A stretch of 64,000 nucleotides of DNA, from the NCBI RefSeq assembly GCF_021654775.1, contig NZ_AP025343.1, positions 1,302,001 through 1,366,000 of the forward strand, given 5' to 3'. How positions within the stretch are numbered: position 1 is the first letter of the stretch; each line of letters begins with the position of its first letter. The translations under genes were made by a program, and so were the position numbers. The stretch is from Paenibacillus azoreducens. GTDB lineage: Bacteria; Bacillota; Bacilli; Paenibacillales; Paenibacillaceae. The notes under the pieces are model-generated. The model was not told the DNA's origin, did no database searches, and saw only the letters and a program-made list of their open reading frames with translations. Below, in pieces: positions 37,028-47,400 of this stretch.

Positions 37028-39388
37028 TTGATCGGATATAAAGCAAAAGACGCGCTTCAGAATGGATGGGTCATCTCGGAAACTGCTTTTGATGCCAGAT
37101 ATTTGGCTAAATTCGAAACGATTTTCAGCCAAGGCAACGGCTATATGGGACTTCGGGCGGCAACGGAAGAAAGTTATGCGGGAGAACGGCGCAATTTGTT
37201 TGTTGCCGGCACGTTTAACCGCTTTGCGAATCAGGAGGTGACCGAGCTGCCGAATGCCGCGGATATGCTTCAGCTTGACATTCGCTTGAACGGCATCCCT
37301 TTTCATTTGGAAAAGGGAATGATTCACAGCTACCGCCGGGAGCTTGATCTGCGGCAGGGCGAGCTTCGCCGCGACATCGTCTGGGAGGATGGGCAGGGAG
37401 CGCAGTTCAAGCTTTGTTTCAGGCGTTTTGTATCAATGAGCAACCTGCATCTGCTGGGGATGAGGGTGGAAATTACGCCGCTCACGCAACCTGCCGAGAT
37501 TTCCATCGTTTCCGGGATTAACGGGCAAATGACGAACTCGGGCGCACAGCATTTTCTTGAAGGAGAGCGCCGGATATTCGAGAAAGAACTGCTGCAGCTG
37601 ACTGCCGTAACCTCGCAATCGAACATGGAGTTCGTGCATACTTCCGCGCATCAGTTGTACCGGAGAGGGACACGCCTTCAGGCTTACCCATCGCCAAGCA
37701 TGGAACGCCGCAAAGTGCGGCTGACATACCGGGTACAGGCCGACGCTGGCGAGACCATTTCGCTCGATAAAATCGCTTCGGTCCATACAAGCATCGATGC
37801 CGACTGGACAGGGGAGCAGAACGGCAGACCGCCGCTTGCTGAATTCGCCAGAGATAACCTGCTTGCAGCCGCATGCAAAGGTTACGATCAGCTGTTTGAA
37901 GATCATGCTCAGGCATGGCAGCGCCGCTGGGAGAGTACCGGCATCGAAATCGGCAGCAGCGATGACTTTGATCAGTTGTCCATCCGTTTTGCCCAGTACC
38001 ATCTCGCGATCATGACGCCTGCCCATGACAGCCGCTTCTCGATCGGTGCCAAGGGACTGACGGGTGAAGGTTATAAAGGGCATGTGTTCTGGGATACGGA
38101 GATTTTCATTCTCCCTTACTTCCTGTACACCGAACCGGGGACGGCGCGCAAGCTTGCGGAATACCGGTATCATACCCTGAATGGCGCCAGAAAAAATGCG
38201 CTTGACCGCGGGTATCGCGGCGCAATGTATCCTTGGGAATCGGCTGTTACGGGAGAAGAGGAAACGCCGGAGTGGGGACCCGTCGATGTCGTGACTGGCA
38301 CGCCGACGTATATTTGGACGGGAAAAATCGAGCAGCATATTACCGCAGACGTTGCTTATGGAGCATGGCATTATTATCAGGCAACGGGCGACCAGGAGTA
38401 TATGGACCGCTATGGTTATGAAATCGTGATGGAAACCGCGACTTTCTGGGCCAGCCGGCTGGAGTGGAATGAAGAGAAGCAGCGGTACCACATCACGGAT
38501 GTGATCGGTCCGGATGAATATAAGGAGCATGTAAGCAATAATGCGTACACCAACTACATGGCCTATTGGAATATCAAGAAGGCTATCGAATGTACCCGCC
38601 GGTTAATGCAGACTGGCAATGAGGTTTACACTCGTCTGGAACAAAAACTTTCGCTTAACGAACGTTTGAAGGAATGGGAGGAAAAAGCCCAGCGCATTTA
38701 TTTGCCGCAGCCTGATGCAGAGTCGCTCCTTATCCCGCAGGATGATACTTATTTGGAGTTGCAGGTCATTGATTTGGAAAAGTACAGAAATCAGGAGCAG
38801 GTGGCTTCCATTCTCGCCGACTACAGCATGACGCAGCTCAGCGATATTCAGGTATCCAAGCAGGCGGACATTCTCGTCTTGTTTTACTTGCTGGAGGATT
38901 GGTTTTCCAAAGAGGTCAAAGCGGCCAACTGGCATTATTACGAACCCAAAACGCTGCATGACTCCTCGCTCAGCCTTTCGACTCACAGTTTGCTGGCCTG
39001 CGATGTTCATGATCTGGACCTTGCATATGAAATGTTTGCCAAGGCGGCGCGGATCGACCTCGGTACGAATATGCACAGCTGCGATGAAGGGATTCACGCT
39101 GCTTCGATCGGGGGCATTTGGAAGGCAGCCATCATGGGCTTTGGCGGCGTTCGTTCCTGGGAAGGAATGCTTCGGCTGAATCCGATGCTGCCCAATGCCT
39201 GGGAGCGGCTGTCCTTCCCGCTGTACTGGCAGGGCGTACGGCTGCAGGTGACGGTCACGCGCGATCAGCTGGTAGTAGAACGTATATCTTCCGAAGCAAA
39301 CGCGGGAAGCGATCTGCGGGAAATGAACATTCTTATACACGGCCGTCCATACGCGCTGAAGGATCAGCTGATCATAAATTCATTCTAG
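37028..39388 (+). CDS. GH65 disaccharide phosphorylase
   Basis: A 786-residue cytoplasmic inverting phosphorylase (maltose/kojibiose/nigerose/trehalose phosphorylase family). No signal peptide. N-terminal super-sandwich domain, then the (alpha/alpha)6 barrel with general acid E497 in DVIGPDEYKEH. The likely phosphate-binding stretch is TLHDSSLSLSTHSLLAC. GGGGGAAG precedes a TTG start at 37028. Linked to the two permeases, it should split the imported disaccharide with phosphate to beta-glucose 1-phosphate plus glucose, which saves ATP. The linkage specificity (alpha-1,1 to alpha-1,4) cannot be read from sequence by eye. Confidence 0.9.
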   Translation: MIGYKAKDALQNGWVISETAFDARYLAKFETIFSQGNGYMGLRAATEESYAGERRNLFVAGTFNRFANQEVTELPNAADMLQLDIRLNGIPFHLEKGMIHSYRRELDLRQGELRRDIVWEDGQGAQFKLCFRRFVSMSNLHLLGMRVEITPLTQPAEISIVSGINGQMTNSGAQHFLEGERRIFEKELLQLTAVTSQSNMEFVHTSAHQLYRRGTRLQAYPSPSMERRKVRLTYRVQADAGETISLDKIASVHTSIDADWTGEQNGRPPLAEFARDNLLAAACKGYDQLFEDHAQAWQRRWESTGIEIGSSDDFDQLSIRFAQYHLAIMTPAHDSRFSIGAKGLTGEGYKGHVFWDTEIFILPYFLYTEPGTARKLAEYRYHTLNGARKNALDRGYRGAMYPWESAVTGEEETPEWGPVDVVTGTPTYIWTGKIEQHITADVAYGAWHYYQATGDQEYMDRYGYEIVMETATFWASRLEWNEEKQRYHITDVIGPDEYKEHVSNNAYTNYMAYWNIKKAIECTRRLMQTGNEVYTRLEQKLSLNERLKEWEEKAQRIYLPQPDAESLLIPQDDTYLELQVIDLEKYRNQEQVASILADYSMTQLSDIQVSKQADILVLFYLLEDWFSKEVKAANWHYYEPKTLHDSSLSLSTHSLLACDVHDLDLAYEMFAKAARIDLGTNMHSCDEGIHAASIGGIWKAAIMGFGGVRSWEGMLRLNPMLPNAWERLSFPLYWQGVRLQVTVTRDQLVVERISSEANAGSDLREMNILIHGRPYALKDQLIINSF

Positions 39389-39407
39389 ATCATAGATTAG
39401 TGCATCT

Positions 39408-39462
39408 GTATGCAGGCTGAATCGGACTCCCAGTGACAGGTTCAGCTGTCGCATACTTTTTC
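39408..39462 (+). terminator. Terminator after the GH65 gene
   Basis: GTATGC and GCTGAA on the left arm pair with TTCAGC and GCATAC on the right, followed by TTTTTC. It separates the transporter/GH65 transcript from the two-component genes. Confidence 0.75.
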
Positions 39463-39488
39463 TATTGAAGGATTTTCCAAAATCTTGG

Positions 39489-39518
39489 TTGCTAAAAAGC
39501 AGTCGGATCGAATATGAT
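39489..39518 (+). promoter_or_regulatory. Candidate promoter of the two-component genes
   Basis: TTGCTA (39489-39494), an 18-base spacer and TATGAT (39513-39518), about 45 bases before the kinase start. No copy of the paired half-sites is seen here, so the regulator genes appear not to be controlled by their own product. Confidence 0.4.
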
Positions 39519-39563
39519 TTCGTCATATACCGCCTTATTTCTACCAAAAACGGAGGGTGGATC

Positions 39564-41363
39564 ATGCTGAAATGGAAGCGATTCCAAGATCGCAGTATCC
39601 GGCAGAAAATGTTTCTCACCTATGCGCTCTTGATGATTGTTCCGCTTTTGGCGATCAGTATTTCTTTTTATACATACGCCATTTCGATCTTTGAGACCCG
39701 CATTGTCAAGTCGTTTGAGGAAACGAACCTCCAAATGATGTCGACCGCAGACAATTTTATCAACAATATGATCAAATCTTCGGAGCAGCCTTTTTATGAC
39801 GAGAAGCTGATGGGGATTTTGGCCAAGGATTATTCCCGCGCCACCTATGAAACATTTGAAAAAAGCATGGATTTCCGCTATATCAGCGACGGTGTTTTCA
39901 AAAATTTAATGACATTCAATCCGAGTATCGATTCGATCCTGATTTATCCGCAAAACAGCTCGTTGATTTACCGCAGAGGGTATAATACGACCTTTAACTA
40001 CAAGTACACTCCGGTTCATGAACCGTGGTACCAGCAGATTCATAACAATGCGGATAAGCCTGTTCTGCTCGGCCTGCATGAGGAAAAGCAGATGTATGCC
40101 AAGCCGCGGAAGATGCTGTCGGTCGGCCGGGTGTTGATCGATGCGGATTCGTACCGGAAGATTGGCGTGCTGCTGGTCAATTTCAGGGTTGAGCAGCTGG
40201 AGAAATTGTTCAGCGGACTGACTGACAAGCGGGATGTCAATCAGGTCATTATGGATGGGAAAGGAACAGTCATATTTAGCACGACGCCGGGTATGGTCGG
40301 GAAAAACCTAATTGAACCTTTATCGCAAATAGGGCCGGGCAGCAAGGAGTATTATGTCGTCCGCCACGTGTCCAAAGTCTCGGGATGGCAATTTTACAGT
40401 GTCGTACACCGTAATCAGCTGTTTGCGGAGATCAATAAACTGCGCGACTTTACCGTGCTGCTGTTTGTGCTGCTGGTTGCCGTCGGATTTGTTATTGCGT
40501 TTCTGGTGTCCGGCAGCATTTCGAATCCGATCCGAAGACTGAACCGGTTGATGCGCAAGGTAGAGAGGGGAGATTTCGACGTGACGGCCCGGCAGGACAG
40601 TCTGGATGAAGTCGGTCATTTATCCCGTTCCTTTAACCGGATGACGGCGGAAATCAAAGATCTGATCGAAAGAATCAAGCTGGAGGAGAAAAAGAAGCGG
40701 AGCGCCGAACTGAACGCGCTGCAGAACCAAATCAATCCCCATTTCATCTATAATACGCTGTCGGTAATTAAATGGATGTCCCAGGCGCAAATGGCCGACA
40801 ACATTACGGAAGCGATCGACGATATGATCAAGGTTTTGTCTTTCTCTACGCGAAGCACGCAGGAGTATGTGTCCATCGAAGAGGAAATGGCGTTTATTCG
40901 CAGCTATGTCGAATTGCTGCAGCTTCGCTATTACAACATATTTGACTGCGAGATGGAAGTTGCGCCGGATGTGCTGCACTATCGCACCCTTAAATTTATG
41001 GTTCAGCCTTTTGTGGAAAACGCGGTATTTCATGCTTTTACCTCGCAAGACCGCCATTACGAATTAAACATTCGGGTAGAAAAAACGGATGACAATGACA
41101 TTCAATTCATCATCAGAGATAACGGGATAGGCATTGGCCAAGAGCGGCTTCATGAGCTGCTGGAGCGGGAGTGGTCCGATAATCAAACGATAAATTCCAT
41201 CGGCATCGGCAACGTGTCGCGGAGACTGAAGCTGCATTACGGAGAAAAGTATGGGGTAGTGATAGACAGCACGGAAGGGTTAGGGACATTAGTGTGCATT
41301 CGTATTCCCGCAATGGAGCAAAATCCTGTTCCCCATGGGCCAAGGAAGGAGGAAGCGGTATGA
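39564..41363 (+). CDS. Sensor histidine kinase, YesM/LytS type
   Basis: A 599-residue membrane sensor. ATG 39564 with GGAGGGTGG upstream is chosen; the frame extends further up but without a ribosome site. Two membrane helices (about 17-37 and 296-317) enclose a large extracellular sensor domain that resembles a Cache fold. HAMP follows (about 318-370), then the His_kinase domain with phosphate-accepting H393 in QINPHFIYNTL, and an ATPase domain (DNGIGIG and GIGNVSRRL). It overlaps the regulator gene by four bases. By analogy with similar pairs next to sugar transporters, it probably senses an extracellular oligosaccharide or the loaded binding protein. Confidence 0.95.
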   Translation: MLKWKRFQDRSIRQKMFLTYALLMIVPLLAISISFYTYAISIFETRIVKSFEETNLQMMSTADNFINNMIKSSEQPFYDEKLMGILAKDYSRATYETFEKSMDFRYISDGVFKNLMTFNPSIDSILIYPQNSSLIYRRGYNTTFNYKYTPVHEPWYQQIHNNADKPVLLGLHEEKQMYAKPRKMLSVGRVLIDADSYRKIGVLLVNFRVEQLEKLFSGLTDKRDVNQVIMDGKGTVIFSTTPGMVGKNLIEPLSQIGPGSKEYYVVRHVSKVSGWQFYSVVHRNQLFAEINKLRDFTVLLFVLLVAVGFVIAFLVSGSISNPIRRLNRLMRKVERGDFDVTARQDSLDEVGHLSRSFNRMTAEIKDLIERIKLEEKKKRSAELNALQNQINPHFIYNTLSVIKWMSQAQMADNITEAIDDMIKVLSFSTRSTQEYVSIEEEMAFIRSYVELLQLRYYNIFDCEMEVAPDVLHYRTLKFMVQPFVENAVFHAFTSQDRHYELNIRVEKTDDNDIQFIIRDNGIGIGQERLHELLEREWSDNQTINSIGIGNVSRRLKLHYGEKYGVVIDSTEGLGTLVCIRIPAMEQNPVPHGPRKEEAV

Positions 41364-42955
41364 GAATCATGATTGTGGACGATGAGACGTTTATCAGAGT
41401 GAACTTCAAGACTTTTTTGGATTGGGAACAGGAGGGCTACAATCTCGTAGGCGAAGCTGCCAATGGGGAGGAGGCGCTGGCAAAAATCGAAGAGCTGAAG
41501 CCTCATGTCGTATTTCTCGATATTCGGATGCCGGTGCTTGACGGACTAAGCGTGCTTCAGGAGCTGCAGCGAAGAAAATTCCCGTGCAAAGTGATTATCC
41601 TGAGCAGTCACAACGAATTCGACTATGCCAGGGAAGCGCTAAGGCTGGGTGCCTGCGATTATATTCATAAGCCCAATCTGACCCGGACCGCGGTGCTGGA
41701 AGCATTGGACAGGATTCAGAAGCAGATCAGCCCATATGCTGATATGGGGCAGTTTCCGGTTCAGCAGGAGAAAAACCGCTCCGAATTGAAAACACTCTTT
41801 TTGCGGGATTTGGTTATCGGCGTGATCCGTCATAAATGGGAGATCGACCAAAAGACCGAACAGTATCAGCTGCAGCTGAAGCAGCCGAATGTATGCTGCA
41901 TTGTGATGCATATCGATCAATACGAACAGGTGATGGAGCGGTATAAAAAGGGAATGGGGCATCTGCTCGGATTCTCCATTCTGAATATTTTGCAGGAAGT
42001 GCTGAGCCGGTACGACGAACTGGAATTGTTCCAGACCAATCCGAAAGAGTTTGTCATTCTTAAATCCTTTTCCAATGTGAGAAGCATGAATGAAATTTTG
42101 GAGGAGCGCTGGCGGCTGCTTCGCAAGGTCGAAAAAACGCTGAAGCAATTTTTGAATATTCATGTCAGCTTCAGCATCAGCGGGCTGCATTCCCGTCTTC
42201 TGGATATTCCAAAAGCTTACCATGAAGCGCAGGAGGCGGCGGAAATGCTGTTCTTCGAAGTCCAAAGCAACGTTGCCGTTTACGAACCGGTCGCTTCCCG
42301 GAATGAAAAAGACAGGGCGGCTCTTGCCCATTACGAACAGCGAATCAGGAAGGCCATAACGGAGAAAAAAATGGCGGATGCGATGAAGATACTCCATGAG
42401 ATGTTCGCGGCAATCAAAGAGCGGCGCCCGGCGGACCGGCATGAAATATTGGAGCTGTGCGTCAATTTGCATTACCTGATTCAATCGCATTTACGGGAAG
42501 ACCATCCGGGGACGGAGACAGCCGGGGTGCAGAAGCTTATGTCAGCCGAGCGGGCCGAGTTTTTGCATGGGATGCTTGTACAGGAGCTGGAGGATTTGTC
42601 CGCGAGCCAGGCGGAAGACAGCTCATCGTCCAACTACAAAATCAAGCGTGTGATCGACTACATACACCAAAATTATGCCCATGATTTGACGCTGGATGAA
42701 CTTGCCGGTTATGTCGGTTTGAATAACAGCTATCTCAGCAGAATTTTCAAGGAGCAAACCGGCTCCATGTTAATTCCTTATATTAACGGGTATCGGGTAA
42801 AAAAGTCGCTTGAGCTGCTGAAAGAAGGAAAACTGAAGACATATGAAATTGCGGAAAAAGTTGGTTTTAACAGCATTGATAACTACTATCTAAGCTTCAA
42901 AAAAATATACGGCCTTCCCCCGAACGAATACCGAAAAACTTGCATGGGAAAGTAA
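41360..42955 (+). CDS. AraC-type response regulator (YesN-like)
   Basis: A 531-residue regulator. The ATG at 41360 overlaps the kinase stop as ATGA, with AAGGAAGGAGG just upstream. The receiver domain (about 1-120) has the acidic pair VDDE and phosphorylation site D54 (VVFLDIRMP), plus the K in DYIHKP. A central region of about 300 residues is typical of this class. The C-terminal AraC DNA-binding domain has two helix-turn-helix units (LTLDELAGYVGLNNSYLSRI and YEIAEKVGFNSIDNYYLSF). It is the natural candidate to bind the paired half-sites found before three transcription units in this window. Confidence 0.95.
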   Translation: MRIMIVDDETFIRVNFKTFLDWEQEGYNLVGEAANGEEALAKIEELKPHVVFLDIRMPVLDGLSVLQELQRRKFPCKVIILSSHNEFDYAREALRLGACDYIHKPNLTRTAVLEALDRIQKQISPYADMGQFPVQQEKNRSELKTLFLRDLVIGVIRHKWEIDQKTEQYQLQLKQPNVCCIVMHIDQYEQVMERYKKGMGHLLGFSILNILQEVLSRYDELELFQTNPKEFVILKSFSNVRSMNEILEERWRLLRKVEKTLKQFLNIHVSFSISGLHSRLLDIPKAYHEAQEAAEMLFFEVQSNVAVYEPVASRNEKDRAALAHYEQRIRKAITEKKMADAMKILHEMFAAIKERRPADRHEILELCVNLHYLIQSHLREDHPGTETAGVQKLMSAERAEFLHGMLVQELEDLSASQAEDSSSSNYKIKRVIDYIHQNYAHDLTLDELAGYVGLNNSYLSRIFKEQTGSMLIPYINGYRVKKSLELLKEGKLKTYEIAEKVGFNSIDNYYLSFKKIYGLPPNEYRKTCMGK

Positions 42956-43014
42956 AATATCGCGGAGATATGTAAATATCCTCTGTTTGCCGGGTCCTAC
43001 GCGCCAGCTAATAT
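42951..43014 (+). promoter_or_regulatory. Binding-protein promoter with paired activator half-sites
   Basis: Half-site 1 is degenerate (AGTAAAATATCGC, 42951-42963) and overlaps the stop codon of the regulator gene. Half-site 2 TGTAAATATCCTC is at 42971-42983. The -10 TAATAT is at 43009-43014. The 20-bp and 38-bp distances match the other two promoters exactly. Confidence 0.7.
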
Positions 43015-43066
43015 GAAGTTAACACCGATCAGGGTGAATTTAGTAATGACGAAGGGGTAATGGCAG

Positions 43067-44338
43067 ATGAGAAAGAAAGCATTCCTGTTATTGTGCTCCC
43101 TCATGCTGGCGCTTACCGCGGCGGGGTGTGGATCCAAATCCACCGAAGGCAGCAAAGGCAGCGAGCCGGGCAGCACCGGAGAGACAAGCGGGGACAAGAA
43201 AGAAACGGTTGAAGTCACGATGGCTTATTGGGCCAATGCTTCGGAACAAAAGAACTTCGAATACATGGTAAACGGACTGGAAAAAGAATATCCGAACGTT
43301 AAAGTCAAAATGCAGATGTACCCGACGAGCGATGAGTTCTGGAAGGCGATTCCATCCGCGATTGCAGCCGGCGTAGGCCCGGATATCATTGCGATGTCCG
43401 ATGAAGGCAACTACGAATATATCAAAAAAGGCGTTCTGGCTCCGCTGGATGATCTGATCACGCAGGTCGGTTTCGAAAAAGACAGGATTACGGGATCTTT
43501 GTACAAAGGCTGGACGGATGACAACAAGCTGTACGGCATTCCTTACGATTCGTCGACTTCCATGCTCGCGATCAACAAAGCGATGTTCGAAAAATCAGGC
43601 ATCACCAAGACTCCCGAAACGATGGATGAAGTTGTTGAGCTGGCCAAAGCGATGACAACGAAGGATGTCAAAGGGATTATCGGCAGCATCGATCCATTCC
43701 ACATCACGCAATATGTACACGCTTTCGGCGGGGATTGGGGATACGGCAAAACGATCAATTCCAAAGAAAATATCGCCGGCGTTCAGTTTTTTGTCGATCT
43801 TTTTCTGAAGCATAAGGTGGCCATCGCTCCGATCGAAGTAGGCGCGCCATGGGATGGAGAAGTGTTCAGCCAGGAAAAAGGCGCAATGTCGACGGCAGGT
43901 CCTTGGTACGTCGGTCATTTGAAGGAAGCCAATCCGAATATGAAAATGATTGCTTTGCCTATGCCTAAAGGGACGGTAGCGGCACAAAGCGCGTATTCTC
44001 ACGGGTTGTCGATCTTGGCAGGCAGCAAGCATAAAGAAGAAGCCATGCAGGTGATCAAGTATGCGCTTCGCGACGACGCGCAGCTGAATGCCATTGAAGC
44101 GGTTGGATATTCCCCGGCTGTTTCTTCTCTGCTTCCAAAATACCTGGAGAAGAACCCTGAATTGAAACCGGTGTTTGACAATATGGAAAAAGTGGGCATG
44201 CCTTTTGCTTATCCAGAGCAAACCAAAGCGTTCCATGCCGACCTTTTGAAAGGGGTAGAAGAAATTATCTTCAAGCAAGACGGATTGACCGTTGAAAAGC
44301 TGTTAAACGATCTGCAGAGCAAATACGGGCAAAACTAG
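43067..44338 (+). CDS. Sugar-binding lipoprotein of the CUT1 transporter
   Basis: A 423-residue extracellular solute-binding protein (family 1). Lipoprotein signal peptide with lipobox LTAAGC (C21 lipidated), a short Gly/Ser/Glu linker, then the two-lobed binding fold (VTMAYWANASEQKNFEYMV, VGPDIIAMSDEGNYEYIKKG, GAMSTAGPWYV). GAAGGGGTAATGG precedes ATG 43067. It has its own half-site promoter, so it can be made in excess over the permeases, as is usual for binding proteins. Partner permeases are encoded at 35.2-37.0 kb. The ligand is probably an alpha-linked gluco-oligosaccharide, inferred from the GH content of the regulon. Confidence 0.95.
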   Translation: MRKKAFLLLCSLMLALTAAGCGSKSTEGSKGSEPGSTGETSGDKKETVEVTMAYWANASEQKNFEYMVNGLEKEYPNVKVKMQMYPTSDEFWKAIPSAIAAGVGPDIIAMSDEGNYEYIKKGVLAPLDDLITQVGFEKDRITGSLYKGWTDDNKLYGIPYDSSTSMLAINKAMFEKSGITKTPETMDEVVELAKAMTTKDVKGIIGSIDPFHITQYVHAFGGDWGYGKTINSKENIAGVQFFVDLFLKHKVAIAPIEVGAPWDGEVFSQEKGAMSTAGPWYVGHLKEANPNMKMIALPMPKGTVAAQSAYSHGLSILAGSKHKEEAMQVIKYALRDDAQLNAIEAVGYSPAVSSLLPKYLEKNPELKPVFDNMEKVGMPFAYPEQTKAFHADLLKGVEEIIFKQDGLTVEKLLNDLQSKYGQN

Positions 44339-44377
44339 TGAATCAGTTGCAGGCAATACCATGTTAGGGTGAGGATG

Positions 44378-44430
44378 ACCGCTTAAAAGCTATTTTGTTT
44401 TTTCGGAAAATATGCTGATAAGCGGTTTTC
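44378..44430 (+). terminator. Long-stem terminator after the binding-protein gene
   Basis: ACCGCTTA (44378) pairs with TAAGCGGT (44419-44426). The inner arms AGC-TATTTT and AAAATA-GCT extend the stem, and TTTTC follows. Partial read-through into the next gene is possible because no other strong promoter is seen before 44462. Confidence 0.75.
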
Positions 44431-44461
44431 TATTACAACCCGATAGGAGGTAAAGGGAAAA

Positions 44462-47400
44462 GTGAAACATTCATTCAATAAAGCCATTTCGAAGATTATG
44501 CTTATGTCCTTGTTGATAACAACGATCGGCCCGGTATACTCCGCACATGCCGCACCTGGATTGCAGATTACAGACAAGCAAGCGCTCGAATCCGGTTCGG
44601 GGTCGGCAGAAGATAAGGTTGTCGAAACCGGTTCGGGGCCGGCGGAAGGCAAGGCAGGCGAATCGGATTCAGGGAAAACAGAAGGGCAGGTCGTCCAACC
44701 GGATTCAGAGTCGTCAGATGATAAGGCAGGCGAATCCAATTTGGAGCAGCCGGCAGAAGGGAAGGCGCCTGAATCTGAATTAAAGGGGACCGAAGAAGAG
44801 AAGCTTGAACCCGAATTAAAGCCTCAGGAAAATCAAGTATTGGCATCTGATTTGCAGTTGGCGGAAGGCCAGGTACACGGCGAATTTCCGGTGAATTTGA
44901 CTCAAGTCGGGGATGTAGATTGGCTCCATCTTAAAGGGAATGGAAGTTTTGCCCAGATTAAAAAAGCGGGATCGAACTCAATTGCCTTCAGCGTAATTGG
45001 AGATGACACTACAGGAACCGAAGGAAAACTGAACAAGGGCGGGGACACGAATTACATGTCTTATGCCTGGACGGATGGTATGAGTGGACATGAAACTTCG
45101 GTAAATGACACCGGATTTGTCGTATTTTATCCAAAGTCCAGCCGGGATGCGGGCGATTATGAAAATGTGGGCTGGGACGCTACCATGGCTGCACAGCCGC
45201 AGGAGTCAACGATTATATTCGGCGTTGGCATGTGGCAGGCTGAGATGAATATTAAAATTTATTTCAACGATGAGCTCAAGACCGACCAGACTCTTTCTGC
45301 AGGCGGTATTTCCGAGGTACACAAATATCAATTCAAAGCGCCTTCAAATGTGAAGGTAAAAATAGAGGCCCGGCAAACGAAAGTATTATCCCAGTGGGGA
45401 AATATGTCATTTTCCGGATTGGCTGTAAGCAGCAAGGACATTGCAGACAAGCTGGCATTGCAAAACGAATACAACAAAGTAAAGGACATGGCTCAAGAAC
45501 TGTATACGGATGCAACTTGGAAGCCTTTCGCAGCTGCAAGGGATAAAGCTAAGAATGTTCTGGCCCAAACGTTTGCTTCGCAGCAGGAATTTGACAGCGC
45601 TCTCAATGAAATGCAAGCAGCAATTCAAGCTTTGGAGAAAAAAGACACGAATATCCGGATTGACTTTATGGGGAATATTTCCGGCGGGTATACGTTTGGT
45701 TCCATGGGGGATCAGCAGGACAGATATCAAACATTTACGCCAAAAGAAAGCTTTGAAATGGAATATGTTCAAGTAAGGGTCATCAGAGAACATGAGCCGG
45801 TTAGCGATCTGGTTGTGAAGCTGTATGCAACAGATGACCAAGGATTGCCTTCCGGATCGCCATTAGCGGAAAAGACGGTAAATGAGCGTAAGGTTGTAAG
45901 CGGCGAAATCACTACCATTCCATTAGCCTTCAACCTTGAGGGCGGCAAGCGTTACGCCATCGTATTATCCCAGAAAAATCTCGGCTCCGGCGAATACCGC
46001 TGGTATGTCATGAATAAAAAATCGGAATCCAGCCATGAGTTTTACGGCAAATCGGTTTCGGGGAATTTCGTATCCGAAGCTTCCCTGGGCACAGGCTTGC
46101 TGCGGGTTATCCAGAAAAGCGATGTGGATCGCAGCGTCCTGCAAGCGCTGGTTAACGAACTTGGGCAGTATAACCGGAAGCTGTTTACGGTGGCAAGCTG
46201 GTCCCAATTGGAGAGCGCCTTGAATGAGGCCAATCTCCTCTTGAACGATGTGGATGCGAAACAGACGGCTATTGACGCGGTTTATGAAAAGCTGAGTGCG
46301 GCATTCAAAGGTTTGGAACAGGGCGCCGGACTGAACGATATTGCGAATATCATTGAGGAAATCAGCCGCGTAGATATGAATGGATATACCAGCGAATCGA
46401 AATCCACCCTTCAGCAAGCCATTCAGGAAGCGAAGGACCTAGGAAACACGGCGCCGGACAAAGACCGGGTTATCGCCTATTCCAAAGTCATGAACGCACT
46501 GGACGCACTGGAGCCTGAGGGTAAATACCAGTATGAGTCTCATCCGAAGATCACGGCGGCATTTGGTTTCGAAGGCGACAAAAATGCTTCGCTCGCATTC
46601 CTTGACGGAACGTATCAAATCGGCGGCAGCCGTCCGGAGCAGCATGGACCGATCGCTCCCAAGCAGACGGTGACCTTCGGTGTAAAGAATGCGACTGATA
46701 TCAAATGGTATAACGCAGAAGGTTATTTGCCGGCATTTATTCACGAATTTTCCAAAGATCAGATGGACTACCAAATCGAATCTTTCGGCAACAAGCATAC
46801 GGTTGACGGCAAGGATTACGTGATCGATTATTCGAGAATGACCGTGACGAACCATTCGAATGAAATCCGCCTGCTGCCGGTCGTATCCCAAAATCTGACC
46901 CCGCTGAATGCCGCAGCGAATCAGGCCTATACGATTCAACCCGGCGAGACGGTCGTCAGAGATTATGCCATTGAAGCGGATAAGTATGAGTACTTTGATG
47001 AGGGCAAAACTTCATTTACTTCACTAACGAGAGAGCAAGTAGCGGGTCAGGGCGATTTTGACAAGAATTACGCCTCGATGAAATCATATTGGGATAACCG
47101 GTTGTCGGCGGTGCTGGATCTTGATCTGCCGAATAAAGAGCTGGTGAATGCGTTCAAAGCAGGTTATATCTACACCATGATTATTAAGGACGGCAACTAC
47201 CTGCATATCGGCGAAAACGGTTATGCAAGATTGTACTCTCACGATACCATCGGGATTCTGGTTCAATTGATTCAAAGCGGGGATTTTGCTCATGCCAAGG
47301 ATTATTTGAAGAGCGTTCCGCTCACCGGCGGCATCAATATCGAGACCGGTGAAGTGGATGGCAATCTCTATTGGGATGCCAATTGGAAGCTGGCGTGGGC

